Source: Pacificispira sp002696645
GTDB lineage: Bacteria > Pseudomonadota > Alphaproteobacteria > UBA8366 > Aestuariispiraceae
NCBI RefSeq assembly: GCF_048892425.1
Contig: NZ_JBLZHU010000001.1
Location: 186,001-250,000 of the forward strand
DNA: 64,000 bases
Direction: 5' to 3'
The notes under the pieces were generated by a model that saw only the letters and a program-made list of their open reading frames with translations, searched no databases and was not told where the DNA came from. Below, in pieces: positions 1 to 8,372 of this stretch (position 1 is the first letter of the stretch; every line of letters begins with the position of its first letter). The translations under genes and the position numbers were made by a program.

Positions 1-826
1 AAAGGCCAATCACGTCCATATAGCCTTCGACGACCAGCAATTGCTCACCCTGGCGGGCGGGTTCTCGCGCACGATCCAGATTGTACAGGGTGCGGGATTT
101 ATCAAACAGCGGTGTTTCCGGGGAATTGATGTATTTCCCAACCCCGATGGCCTTGGCATCGCCCATGAAACGCCCGCCAAAGGCGATCGGGCGGCCGCGC
201 CGGTCATTGATCGGGAACATGATGCGATTGCGAAACAGCGGGTAGGGCGCGCGGCCATCATCCGGGGCACGGTACAGGCCGGCCTCCAGCAATTGCGCCA
301 TCTCGATGCCTTGTTCCTTGGCCGCTGTCGCCAGGGCGTCCTTATCATCCGGGGCAAAGCCCAGTTGGAACGCCTCAATCGTCATGGCCTCCAGCCCGCG
401 GCCTTGCAGATAGGTGCGGGCCTCCTTGCCAGCCGGGCTCTCCAATTGGCGTGTGTACCAATCCCGCGCAAAGGCAATGACATCGCCCAGATCTTTGCGG
501 CGTTCTTCGCGCTGGCGTTCCTCTGGCGAAGATTTTGGCACTTCCAGCCCGGCAAGGCCTGCCAGTATCTCGACCGCCTCAGGGAAGCTCTGTCCTTCAA
601 CCTGCATCAGCCAGGAAAAATGATCGCCATGCTCCCCCGTGGAAAAGCAATGATAGAACCCTTTGTCGTCAACGACATGGAAAGACGGTGTTTTTTCATT
701 CGTAAAGGGCGAATTGCCCCACCAGTCCCCGCGTCCCTTCTGTTTCAACTGCACCCGCCTGCCGACCAATTGCGACAGGGAAACCCGGGCGCGGATTTCA
801 TCAAGGAAGGATTGCGGAAAAGCCAT
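1..826 (-). CDS. dnaG: DNA primase DnaG (N-terminal part, runs off window)
   Basis: Encodes the N-terminal 275 residues of the replicative primase, which makes RNA primers at the fork; the 3' part lies beyond the window edge. The start MAFPQSFLDEIRARVSL matches the usual primase N-terminus. The zinc-ribbon region reads SPFTNEKTPSF (39-49) and YHCFSTGEHGD (58-68). Only Cys60 of the four classical zinc ligands remains; the others are Ser39, Thr42 and Thr63. I recall this degenerate zinc site from alphaproteobacterial primases. After the zinc region comes the TOPRIM-type catalytic core beginning near LLVVEGYMDV at the window edge. The ATG at 826 is the natural start. Identification is secure from the conserved N-terminal architecture. 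Confidence 0.93.
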   Translation of the reverse strand, partial: MAFPQSFLDEIRARVSLSQLVGRRVQLKQKGRGDWWGNSPFTNEKTPSFHVVDDKGFYHCFSTGEHGDHFSWLMQVEGQSFPEAVEILAGLAGLEVPKSSPEERQREERRKDLGDVIAFARDWYTRQLESPAGKEARTYLQGRGLEAMTIEAFQLGFAPDDKDALATAAKEQGIEMAQLLEAGLYRAPDDGRAPYPLFRNRIMFPINDRRGRPIAFGGRFMGDAKAIGVGKYINSPETPLFDKSRTLYNLDRAREPARQGEQLLVVEGYMDVIGL

Positions 827-1063
827 GGAACGCGAGAACCTGTCCGTTTGGGTGTGTCGTTTTGGGCGCGACCGGTCGGGATGGGCGGGCGAAACCGTGC
901 GTCGGGCATCATAACATATCGTGCGAAATTAGTACATCCCGAATGGCTGTTAAGGCGCATGTCGACCAGGTCGGTATAGGGGGGCCGAATGGTGTCACGC
1001 AACCGTCATGAATACAGTGGATAGTGCGCCCCAGAAACAGTCTTTCACGCAGGAGTTGGAATT

Positions 1064-1351
1064 ATGGCGATGTATACGGCCCGTCTTTTGGACGCGAAAA
1101 GCGGCAATGAAGGGGTATATGATTTTGAAGGGCCAGACGATCTTATGGGCCAAACACCAGTGCGAATCGTTCGTCATTTTATGGAATATATCGATCGCGA
1201 TGTATTGCCGACACAGCATGTCGACTATGAACTGAACGCGGCATTGAAGAACAAACAGCGCCATGTTGTGACCGCCATGGGTGATTTGCATTTTGAACAT
1301 GGCGAAGATCCGGCGCCTTTTATGCTGATGATCGCGGCAAAGCAGAAATAG
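1064..1351 (+). CDS. Small conserved hypothetical protein
   Basis: A 95-residue, soluble, acidic protein beginning MAMYTARLLDAKSGNEG, with no signal peptide or membrane segment. The middle carries a well-formed stretch QTPVRIVRHFMEYIDRD (residues 29-45) and ALKNKQRHVVTAMGDL (62-77), which look like a conserved fold rather than chance coding. A Shine-Dalgarno-like AGGAG stands about ten bases before the ATG. It diverges from dnaG and is followed on the same strand by a tRNA gene. I recall small alphaproteobacterial proteins of this kind annotated only as hypothetical; no function is claimed. Confidence 0.75.
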   Translation: MAMYTARLLDAKSGNEGVYDFEGPDDLMGQTPVRIVRHFMEYIDRDVLPTQHVDYELNAALKNKQRHVVTAMGDLHFEHGEDPAPFMLMIAAKQK

Positions 1352-1458
1352 CAGTTAATTTTGCCGCATGACAAAAATCGTCACTTTTGATGATTTTGCT
1401 GTCTTGCCCCAACCGGACGCTCCGATTAAAGTGCGGCCCGCTCAGCAAGAGCGGCGAA

Positions 1459-1534
1459 TGGGGCGTGGCGAAGCGGTTAACGCACCGGTTTTTGGTACCG
1501 GCATACCTAGGTTCGAATCCTAGCGCCCCAGCCA
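1459..1534 (+). tRNA. tRNA-Gln (anticodon TTG)
   Basis: A 76-base cloverleaf with encoded CCA end. Acceptor stem TGGGGCG (1459-1465) pairs fully with CGCCCCA (1524-1530), followed by discriminator G and CCA. The anticodon stem CCGGT/ACCGG closes the loop TTTTGGT, giving anticodon TTG, which reads CAA (and CAG by wobble). The T arm contains the canonical GGTTCGAATCC. The weak TGGGG start and the anticodon are typical of bacterial tRNA-Gln. Confidence 0.97.
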
Positions 1535-1594
1535 CTCTCTTGCACCCAATCCAACATAGTTGTCAGATCTGAATAGCGAGGTTTGGCTGCCCTT

Positions 1595-1927
1595 TTAGCT
1601 CTTTCCGACAAGTCTCCATAGTGTGGCGGAGCGTGTGCCCGAGCGGCAATAGGCCAGGATTGGGGTGGGCAGGTCGTCCATTGCCGTGCGGAAGGCTGTG
1701 GCATCCACTTCTGAAATTCCTACCGGTGAGATTGGGATATAACGGATCGGCAGCCCGATCTTGTTTGCAGCCGCTTCGATTTCTTGAAATGTCGGCTGGC
1801 CCAACTCTTCCCCATCGGGTCGATTGCATATGATGGATTGAAACCCCAGATTCTGTGCCTGAATGACATCATCAGGTGAGATTTGGGGGCTGACGGACAG
1901 GGTTGGGGATACGGGATAGGGCTGCAT
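1595..1927 (-). CDS. Beta-lactamase hydrolase-like / TIGR01244-type sulfur transferase (DUF442)
   Basis: A 110-residue cytoplasmic protein of the phosphatase/rhodanese-like fold family often annotated as beta-lactamase hydrolase-like protein or TIGR01244 sulfur transferase. The active-site loop CRSGTRS is at residues 94-100, with Cys94 the expected nucleophile; the N-terminal QISPDDV and IICNRPDGE segments also match the family. It lies 14 bp downstream of the metallo-hydrolase gene on the same strand, so the two are very likely co-transcribed. In sulfide-responsive operons this protein is thought to act with persulfide dioxygenase in sulfane-sulfur handling; that role is inferred from context. 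Confidence 0.85.
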   Translation of the reverse strand: MQPYPVSPTLSVSPQISPDDVIQAQNLGFQSIICNRPDGEELGQPTFQEIEAAANKIGLPIRYIPISPVGISEVDATAFRTAMDDLPTPILAYCRSGTRSATLWRLVGKS

Positions 1928-1941
1928 GATGCTCCTATGGG

Positions 1942-2826
1942 TTAAAGGGCGTTGACGGGCACTTTCAACATCCGGCGACCGTCTTTGTCAGTGGGTATGG
2001 CTCCGGCACGCATATTGACCTGTAAGGCGGGAATGATCAATTTCGGCATTCCCAGTGTTGCGTCTCGTTCGGTCCGGAACCGCACGAAGGCAGCTTTGGT
2101 ATTGCCCTGGCCGACATGGATATTCTGTGCCTTCTGATCTGCGACAGTGGTTTCCCACTGAATGTCACGACCGTTTGGACCATAGTCGTGACACATGAAC
2201 AGGCGCATGGCGTCCGGCAGGGACAGAACCTTTTGTATGCTGTCATACAGTGTTCCTGCGTCACCGCCCGGGAAATCCGCACGGGCTGACCCGCCGTCTG
2301 GCATAAACAAAGTATCCCCGACAAAGGCGGCATCGCCAACGACATGGGTCATACAGGCCGGGGTGTGCCCTGGTGTATGAAGGGCGATGGCCTGCATCTG
2401 CCCGATTGAATAGGTATCCCCGTCCTTGAACAAGGCGTCGAACTGACTGCCATCCCGCTGAAACTCAGTGCCCTCGTTAAAGACTTTTCCGAATGTATCC
2501 TGCACGATGGTAATATTGCTGCCAATGCCGATTTTGCCTCCCAAGAGCCCCTGAATATAGGGGGCCGCCGATAGATGATCGGCATGCACATGGGTTTCGA
2601 TAATCCATTCCAGCGATAGGTTCTGCTGGCGGATATGATCGATGATCCGGTCTGCATTGTCGAAGCTGATCCGCCCCGCAGCATAGTCGATATCCAATAC
2701 GGGATCGATCAACGCACAGGCCGGGGAGGCAGGATCCGCTACCACATAGCTGATGGTGTTGGTTGCGGGGTCAAAGAAAGCCGCGACTTTGGGTTTGATG
2801 GTGATGTTTATTGGATAGGAGGTCAT
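1942..2826 (-). CDS. Persulfide dioxygenase-like MBL-fold metallo-hydrolase (ETHE1/BLH type)
   Basis: A 294-residue metallo-beta-lactamase-fold protein. The metal-binding signature THVHADHL (His79, His81, Asp83, His84) is followed by HTPGHTP near residue 153, GDTLF near 172 and MCHDY near 213, the usual ligand order for ETHE1-like enzymes that bind one iron and oxidise glutathione persulfide to sulfite. Length and motifs fit the group called beta-lactamase hydrolase-like in plant-associated bacteria. It sits between a DUF2892 membrane protein gene and the DUF442 protein gene, with a Crp/Fnr gene upstream, so a role in sulfide detoxification is likely. Glyoxalase II is a less likely alternative. 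Confidence 0.85.
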   Translation of the reverse strand: MTSYPINITIKPKVAAFFDPATNTISYVVADPASPACALIDPVLDIDYAAGRISFDNADRIIDHIRQQNLSLEWIIETHVHADHLSAAPYIQGLLGGKIGIGSNITIVQDTFGKVFNEGTEFQRDGSQFDALFKDGDTYSIGQMQAIALHTPGHTPACMTHVVGDAAFVGDTLFMPDGGSARADFPGGDAGTLYDSIQKVLSLPDAMRLFMCHDYGPNGRDIQWETTVADQKAQNIHVGQGNTKAAFVRFRTERDATLGMPKLIIPALQVNMRAGAIPTDKDGRRMLKVPVNAL

Positions 2827-2843
2827 CTCCGTCCCCTAAGATT

Positions 2844-3056
2844 TCAGGTTTTGCAGGTACGTATACCCAGAATGGAATACAGTGGGCACAGACGCACCAG
2901 TCCTGTGATGATCAGCACCAGGCCGACGACGACGGCACCATATTTGACGAATGCGTCATCGAAAATCTCCAGGCCGCTGAGCAAGGCACATGCGGTCAAG
3001 GCGGCACCTATTACGAGACGCACCAATCGATCGAGACCTCCAACATTTACTGTCAT
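2844..3056 (-). CDS. DUF2892 family small inner-membrane protein
   Basis: A 70-residue protein with two hydrophobic segments (about residues 9-30 and 36-55) separated by a short acidic loop, starting MTVNVGGLDRLVRLVIG and ending with LCPLYSILGI, which is characteristic of DUF2892 (the domain also fused to rhodanese in YgaP). It lies 17 bp upstream of the persulfide dioxygenase-like gene in the same direction and probably opens that operon. The precise role of DUF2892 is not established; association with sulfur transfer or sulfide export is inferred. Confidence 0.8.
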   Translation of the reverse strand: MTVNVGGLDRLVRLVIGAALTACALLSGLEIFDDAFVKYGAVVVGLVLIITGLVRLCPLYSILGIRTCKT

Positions 3057-3112
3057 AAAATGATCCTCCGGTTAGAATGTTCCTGACTGTAACGCCCGGG
3101 AAGCACGCTGTC

Positions 3113-3127
3113 GGTGACGAAGTCACC
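3113..3127. promoter_or_regulatory. Perfect inverted repeat between regulator and sulfide operon
   Basis: GGTGAC-GAA-GTCACC, a perfect 6-bp inverted repeat with a three-base centre, in the gap between the end of the Crp/Fnr-type gene and the start of the DUF2892 gene. It could be an operator for the regulator or a short hairpin. It does not match the TTGAT-N4-ATCAA Fnr consensus, so the assignment is open. Confidence 0.25.
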
Positions 3128-3169
3128 AAACCGTCGGCTTTTGATGCATCATCTGTTGAATGTGGAAAT

Positions 3170-3874
3170 CTATGCTGGATCTAAAGAAGCCAGATGCGTC
3201 AGGCCGTTTCTGTCCAACAGGCCCAGGGTTCCCCGTGCTTGTAGAATCCACCCACGCCGCTGAAATTCACCCAATTGGCGCGAGATAACTTCGCGTGCCG
3301 TGCCCAGCTCTGCTGCAAGCTGCTGATGGGTCACCTTGATGTGATCCGACCCCCGCGCAAGATTCAGTAGCTTCTGGGCAAGCCGGATATCCAGCCTTTG
3401 GAAGGCTATTTCTTCTATCACCAGGAACAGATCCGTTATCCGTTTTGAATAGGCGGTGAAGATAAAATTTCGAAAATCGACCGACTGGGAAATCAGGGTA
3501 TCGAATACAGGGCGGGGGATTGCGGCTGCCCGAATATCTGTTTCCGCAACGCCTTCCGCTGAATAATCCTCATAGGCCAATAGACACGCTGTCGTAAGGA
3601 CACAGCTTTGCCCGGCTTCGACGCGATACAGCACAATTTCGCGACCACCTTCTGAGGTTTGGTGCACCCGAACGCGCCCCTCCAACAGCAGCAATAGATT
3701 TTCCGGGGGCTTGCCGGGACCGAATATAATCGTGCCTTCGGGTACGGTTACAATCGTGCTTTCCCGCATCAGGGTTTGTTTGATCGTGCCCTCCAGTTTT
3801 GAAAGGCCTTCAAACTTTTCGATCCAAAGCTCAGCAGGCTTTCCCGTTTCCAGGGAGGTGTCTTTTTCTTGCAT
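3170..3874 (-). CDS. Crp/Fnr family transcriptional regulator
   Basis: About 234 residues. An N-terminal cyclic-nucleotide-binding-like beta barrel (roughly 25-140, with the GTIIFGPGKPPENLLLLLEG strand-turn pattern) is joined by a long dimerisation helix (about 145-180) to a C-terminal winged helix whose recognition region is VTHQQLAAELGTAREVISRQ. No cluster of N-terminal cysteines is present, so this is not an oxygen-sensing Fnr; the ligand is unknown. An in-frame GTG at 3889 is an alternative start, but the ATG at 3874 has a GGTGAG-like site just upstream. Position directly upstream of the persulfide genes suggests it controls them, perhaps in response to sulfide or persulfide. Confidence 0.85.
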   Translation of the reverse strand: MQEKDTSLETGKPAELWIEKFEGLSKLEGTIKQTLMRESTIVTVPEGTIIFGPGKPPENLLLLLEGRVRVHQTSEGGREIVLYRVEAGQSCVLTTACLLAYEDYSAEGVAETDIRAAAIPRPVFDTLISQSVDFRNFIFTAYSKRITDLFLVIEEIAFQRLDIRLAQKLLNLARGSDHIKVTHQQLAAELGTAREVISRQLGEFQRRGWILQARGTLGLLDRNGLTHLASLDPA

Positions 3875-4178
3875 ATGCTCACCCTTCACCCTTTCTTACG
3901 ACGATATATCTGCACGTGATGAATGGCGAGGGGAGATTAATCTGCGGTTCTAAACCGCTGTATATATTCGCTAAGACTTAACGCTGCGAATAATTATCAC
4001 TTGCATATTAATCTTTTCATCTCTATGACCCCATTCGCTCTTTACAGAACGCTGTGGTCGCGCAGCCAGTGAAGGGCGCGTGACACACACTGAACCAGCC
4101 AGCCAAGATCTGCGCGTTTGCACTTCTTATAGCCAGCCAGGATTTCAACGAAACCTGAAGCTATTGGAGCTGTAAGAC
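3875..4178. other. Divergent intergenic region with weak Fur-like site
   Basis: About 300 bp between the Crp/Fnr-type gene and the TonB receptor gene. It is AT-rich around 3960-4020. The stretch 3986-4004, read on the minus strand, matches the 19-base Fur consensus at about 13 positions, too weak to be conclusive. A GGAG Shine-Dalgarno sequence precedes the receptor ATG. No gene is visible here. Confidence 0.35.
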
Positions 4179-6413
4179 ATGTATAACGACTTATCCCTGA
4201 ATAGACTTACCGCAACAGACATCCCTTTTAGTCATCGCCTTAAGGCGGGAACAGCCATTGGGGCACTATTGGCCTGTATGATGGCCGCACCGGCGCATGC
4301 ACAATCGACCAATCAGCCCGCCAATGGAACGCAGGCCAGTGACACCCCCATTCAATTGGCGCCGATCGCTGTCGAAGGGAAAGAAGACAGCGGCTACAAG
4401 ACGGATAAATCAGCGTCCAGCAAATTTACCGCACCATTGGTTGATACACCCAAAAGCGTCACCGTCATTCCTCAGGAAATTATTGAACAACGGAATGCAA
4501 CCAGCCTTGATGAGGTTCTTAGAACCACGCCGGGCATTACCTTGGGTGCGGGTGAGGGGGGCATCCCCAGTGCGGACCGACCGAATATTCGCGGGTTTTC
4601 TTCTGAAGGAAACATCTTTGTCGATGGTATTCGTGATACCGGGTCACAAACACGCGACACGTTCAATGTGGAACAAGTGGAAATTGTCAAAGGTCCAGGA
4701 TCCGCCTATAGCGGGCGCGGCTCTACCGGGGGCAGCATTAACCTGGTGACGAAGAAAGCCACCCTGGATGAAGATTTCCTTGGTGGGAACGTGTCTGTTG
4801 GATGGCCTTTCAGCAAGCGGGCGGCCGGGGATGCGAACTATGTCCTATCCGAACATGCGGCAATTCGATTGAATGTGCTGGTAGAAGACAGCGAAGTCCC
4901 AGGGCGTGACGAAGTGACAACCAGCAGCTTAGGCTTTGCCCCGTCAATGGCCCTGCAATTTAATGACACGACCAAGGCGACGGTGAGTCTGTATCACCTG
5001 CAAACCGATGATATGCCTGACTATGGTCATCCCTATGATCCTGCGACCGGAAAGCCTGTCGATGTTGATCGTGATAACTTCTATGGTTTGACCAACCGTG
5101 ATTTTCAGGAAACCCAGGTTGATTCAGCCACGTTCGATTTTGAACATGAACTGAATGACAGCCTGACCCTGCGCAACGTGTCGCGCTATAGCTGGTCTGA
5201 GAATGATTATATCGTTACCAACCCGAATGACAGTGCGGCGGATAACATTTCTGAAGGCAGTGTTTGGCGCGCCATTAAAAGCCGCAATTCAGACACCACA
5301 GTCGTGTCCAATCAAACCGATCTGTCTGGTGATTTTGAAACCTACAATCTGAAGCACAGCTTCAATGCCGGGATTGAAATCAGCTATGAAACCAGCCGCA
5401 ACCGGAACTATGTTGTCGATACCGGCAATCGTGATTGTTCTGTTGGCGGTGTCGGTGCTGCGGGTGGGTTCAATTGTACGACCCTGGCCGCACCGAATCC
5501 AAACGATCCATGGACCGGATCCATCACGCCGAGTGCAAACTCTACGAAAACTACGGTCAGCACGCGGTCGATCTATGGCTTTGATACGATCGAATTGGAT
5601 CCGCAATGGCTGGTGAACTTTGGTCTGCGGGTAGATGACTATAAAACGACATCCGGCGCGCTGGAGAATGAATCGACATTCGTTAATTACCAGTTGGGGG
5701 CGGTCTACAAGCCGGCGTCTAACGGCAGCATTTATGTGTCCTATGGTACGTCTTCAGAACCTCCGGGTTCCACCGCTGGAGAGGGGGGTGATAACATCTC
5801 AACCAGCAATGCCGACCTGGATCCGGAAGAATCCCGCAGTTATGAGATCGGGACAAAATGGGATCTGTTCGAACAAAAGCTTGCGGCAACGGCGGCTGTT
5901 TTCCGGACCGAAAAGACCAATGCGCGATATTCAACGGCACCGGGGCGCGGGGCACCTCAGGCATTGGGAGGTGAGCAGGTAGTCAATGGGCTCGAACTTG
6001 GCGTGTCCGGGGATATCACCGATGCGTGGCATGTCTTTGGGGGATATACCTTCATGCATTCCGAAATTGTCGATGACGGCCCCGTTTCGACAGATGAAGG
6101 CAACAAGATCCCCAATGTTCCTGCCCATAGCATGAGCATTTGGTCGACCTATGACATTCTTCCAGATGTGAATCTGGGGGGTGGGGTCACCTATGTCTCC
6201 CATCGCTTTGCCAATTCGTCAAATGACAAGAAAGTCCCAGCCTATTGGTTGTTCGATGCGGTCGCGACATACACCGTCCAGGAGAATGTCGACCTGCGCC
6301 TGAACGTGAACAATGTGTTCGATACGACCTATTATGTGAAACCGTATGCGACCCATTTTGCGACGGTAGGGACAGGTCGATCAGCCGTAGTGTCCACCAG
6401 CTTTAAATTCTAA
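4179..6413 (+). CDS. TonB-dependent siderophore receptor (Fiu/catecholate type)
   Basis: A 744-residue outer-membrane receptor. The first 41 residues form a long signal peptide ending PAHA. A plug domain follows (about 70-215) with TPKSVTVIPQEIIEQRNATS, RPNIRGF, VEIVKGPGSAYSGRGSTGG and INLVTKK, all characteristic of TonB-dependent siderophore receptors. The rest is a beta barrel ending in the aromatic terminal residue of TSFKF. Downstream are a PiuC-type dioxygenase and a PepSY membrane protein, the usual partners of Fiu/PiuA-type ferric-catecholate receptors, so uptake of a catecholate siderophore or its breakdown products is the likely role. Substrate cannot be fixed from sequence. Fur control is likely from context. 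Confidence 0.92.
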   Translation: MYNDLSLNRLTATDIPFSHRLKAGTAIGALLACMMAAPAHAQSTNQPANGTQASDTPIQLAPIAVEGKEDSGYKTDKSASSKFTAPLVDTPKSVTVIPQEIIEQRNATSLDEVLRTTPGITLGAGEGGIPSADRPNIRGFSSEGNIFVDGIRDTGSQTRDTFNVEQVEIVKGPGSAYSGRGSTGGSINLVTKKATLDEDFLGGNVSVGWPFSKRAAGDANYVLSEHAAIRLNVLVEDSEVPGRDEVTTSSLGFAPSMALQFNDTTKATVSLYHLQTDDMPDYGHPYDPATGKPVDVDRDNFYGLTNRDFQETQVDSATFDFEHELNDSLTLRNVSRYSWSENDYIVTNPNDSAADNISEGSVWRAIKSRNSDTTVVSNQTDLSGDFETYNLKHSFNAGIEISYETSRNRNYVVDTGNRDCSVGGVGAAGGFNCTTLAAPNPNDPWTGSITPSANSTKTTVSTRSIYGFDTIELDPQWLVNFGLRVDDYKTTSGALENESTFVNYQLGAVYKPASNGSIYVSYGTSSEPPGSTAGEGGDNISTSNADLDPEESRSYEIGTKWDLFEQKLAATAAVFRTEKTNARYSTAPGRGAPQALGGEQVVNGLELGVSGDITDAWHVFGGYTFMHSEIVDDGPVSTDEGNKIPNVPAHSMSIWSTYDILPDVNLGGGVTYVSHRFANSSNDKKVPAYWLFDAVATYTVQENVDLRLNVNNVFDTTYYVKPYATHFATVGTGRSAVVSTSFKF

Positions 6414-6425
6414 CGACGGAAATAC

Positions 6426-6454
6426 CCGACCCCCTGCGTCCTGTGGGGGGTCGG
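6426..6454 (+). terminator. GC-rich hairpin between receptor and piuC-type gene
   Basis: CCGACCCCC and GGGGGTCGG form a 9-bp stem around an 11-base loop immediately after the receptor stop codon. There is no run of T after it, and the downstream gene starts only 17 bp later with its GGAGGG ribosome site touching the hairpin, so it may be an attenuator or mRNA-stabilising structure rather than a full terminator. Confidence 0.4.
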
Positions 6455-6470
6455 TCGGAGGGCTCTATTC

Positions 6471-7151
6471 ATGATGTTGCAGATTCCAAATGTTCTGGAC
6501 CTGGATCAGGTCGCTGAATGCAGAAAGCATTTGGATGCTGCTGAATGGGTTGATGGGCGGGTGACTGCGGGACATCAATCCGCACAGGTTAAGAAAAATC
6601 AGCAGATACCGGAAGACCACCCGGTCGCTCGCCAGATTGGGGATGCCATTGTGTCGATCCTCAACAGGCATCCTTTGTTTATTTCTGCGGCGTTGCCGAA
6701 GCGAATTTTCCCACCTCTTTTCAACAGTTATGCCGGGGGGCACAGCTTTGGCAGCCATGTTGATAATTCCATTCGCCAGATTCCAGGCACCAATGAGCGA
6801 ATCAGAACGGACCTGTCCGCCACCCTGTTTCTATGTGCACCGGAAGACTATGACGGCGGGGAACTGATCGTTGAAGACACCTATGGCAGCCATTCTGCAA
6901 AACTGGGGGCGGGTGACATGGTGCTCTACCCGTCCACCAGCCTGCATCATGTCCGCCCCGTCACGCGCGGCGCACGTGTGTGTTCCTTCTTTTGGATGCA
7001 AAGCCTGATCCGGGACGACGGGCATCGCACAATCCTGTTCGATCTGGACCAGTCCATTCAACGCCTGGGGCGGGATCACCCGGATCATTCAAGCATCATG
7101 GAATTGACGGCGATTTATCACAACCTTTTGCGGCAATGGGCGGAGCTTTAG
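6471..7151 (+). CDS. piuC: PiuC/YbiX-type Fe(II)/2-oxoglutarate-dependent dioxygenase (PKHD hydroxylase)
   Basis: A 226-residue cytoplasmic protein matching the PiuC/YbiX family in length and motif order: AEWVDGRVTAGHQSAQVKKN near the N-terminus, the iron-binding His96-x-Asp98 in GSHVDNS, GGELIVEDTYG, and the distal histidine (159/160) and basic residue in SLHHVRPVTRG. These are the HxD...H facial triad and 2-oxoglutarate-binding elements. Its substrate is unknown in all organisms I recall, but the gene is a standard companion of Fiu/PiuA siderophore receptors and is Fur-regulated there. A second ATG three bases later is possible; the first has GGAGGG eight bases upstream. Confidence 0.93.
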   Translation: MMLQIPNVLDLDQVAECRKHLDAAEWVDGRVTAGHQSAQVKKNQQIPEDHPVARQIGDAIVSILNRHPLFISAALPKRIFPPLFNSYAGGHSFGSHVDNSIRQIPGTNERIRTDLSATLFLCAPEDYDGGELIVEDTYGSHSAKLGAGDMVLYPSTSLHHVRPVTRGARVCSFFWMQSLIRDDGHRTILFDLDQSIQRLGRDHPDHSSIMELTAIYHNLLRQWAEL

Positions 7152-7156
7152 CCAAG

Positions 7157-8347
7157 ATGAGCAACCTTGATACGACGCAATCTGAAAGCAAGTCCTTTAT
7201 GACTAAAGTTAGTGGCAAAGGGCTGCGCTGGCTGTTGGCGGAAATCCATCTATGGTTCGGACTAATTCTATGTGCACCCCTGGTGCTGTTAGGATTAAGC
7301 GGCAGTTATCTGATGTATCATGACGAACTCGACGCCCTAGTGGCGGGGGGGCCGGCTTTTGAAGTATCAGATGGCACATCCCAAAGTGTTGACGCCATTA
7401 TCGCTGTGGCCGCCGCCGCCGCGCCCCAGGGCTTTAGTCTGCGCATGATCAGAATGCCAGACGGGGCAGGGGAACCTGTCATCGCGCGCATTGGGCCCGA
7501 TGGCGCAAGCTTTCGGGATCCCCGTGCGAAAAGCATTGCCGTTGATCCCGTCACTCTGGATGTTTTGGGAGAGGTCGTTGGCGGGCGTAGCCTGTTAACA
7601 GGGATTATGCATGATATTCACAGTCACGCGCTGATTCCGGGTGGAATTGGACGCCCTATTGTTGGGTGGCTGGGTGTTATCATGCTGTTCCTGTGTGGAT
7701 CGGGATTAATTATCTGGTGGCCCAAGCCCCGAAAATTATGGGCGGCCCTGACCATAAAGCGGGGGGCGCGCGGTTTGCGTTTGCATCGTGACCTGCATGG
7801 CGCTGTGGGGTTCTGGACCTTGATTGTCTTTACCATTGTCAGCTTCACGGGCGTTTATATCGCATTTCCCAATCCGGTCGCCAGCCTGATGGAAACAGTC
7901 TTGATGGAGGAACGCTCATCCCCGCCAGGTCCCCCGGTGAAGGCGGCTGAGGGCGTTCCTGAAATGGGATTGCAGGATGCGGTGCGTCTGGCTGATACGG
8001 TCGTGTCTGATGTGGACTTTGTTCTGGCGATGATGCCGTTCCGCCCCGGACAACCCCTGCGCGTTCAGTATAACGTGCCTGGTTCAGCAGAAGGCGCCCC
8101 AAAAGTGACGGTGATGATCGATCCTTGGAAGATTGATGTTGTAAAAGTCGAAGATCCCCGAGCCTTTGGCCGAACGGATATGGCTGTCGCATGGCAGCGT
8201 CCGCTTCATGCGGGCGTTGGACTGGGACCAATCTGGAATGGTCTGGTGTTTATCTCCGGCTTTCTGCCGCTGTTGTTTTCGATTACGGGCATTTCAATGT
8301 GGTGGATCAAACGCCGCGCACGCCAGAAGCGGGGGCGGGCTGCCTGA
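7157..8347 (+). CDS. PepSY-associated TM helix protein (iron-uptake membrane protein, PiuB-like)
   Basis: About 396 residues with four membrane helices in the PepSY_TM arrangement: one near 28-55 (IHLWFGLILCAPLVLLGLSG), one around 165-190, one around 205-235 after the HRDLHGAVGFW motif, and a last one near 355-385 before a basic tail. Between helices lie periplasmic PepSY-like regions. The histidines beside the helices (HLWFG, HDIHSH, HRDLHG, PLHAG) are the likely haem ligands; family members act as ferric-siderophore reductases or related inner-membrane factors. It follows the piuC-type gene by 5 bp. The ATG at 7157 was chosen; one at 7199 is an alternative. Confidence 0.85.
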   Translation: MSNLDTTQSESKSFMTKVSGKGLRWLLAEIHLWFGLILCAPLVLLGLSGSYLMYHDELDALVAGGPAFEVSDGTSQSVDAIIAVAAAAAPQGFSLRMIRMPDGAGEPVIARIGPDGASFRDPRAKSIAVDPVTLDVLGEVVGGRSLLTGIMHDIHSHALIPGGIGRPIVGWLGVIMLFLCGSGLIIWWPKPRKLWAALTIKRGARGLRLHRDLHGAVGFWTLIVFTIVSFTGVYIAFPNPVASLMETVLMEERSSPPGPPVKAAEGVPEMGLQDAVRLADTVVSDVDFVLAMMPFRPGQPLRVQYNVPGSAEGAPKVTVMIDPWKIDVVKVEDPRAFGRTDMAVAWQRPLHAGVGLGPIWNGLVFISGFLPLLFSITGISMWWIKRRARQKRGRAA

Positions 8348-8372
8348 CCCCGCACTGGCGTTATGCGATTGG

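Noticed and set aside
41..979. Long plus-strand frame of 312 codons
   Set aside because: It is antisense to dnaG, whose minus-strand translation has all the primase N-terminal motifs.
3986..4004. Possible Fur box before the TonB receptor
   Set aside because: Only about 13 of 19 consensus bases match, far below the 17 of 19 box at 8886; not annotated as a firm site.
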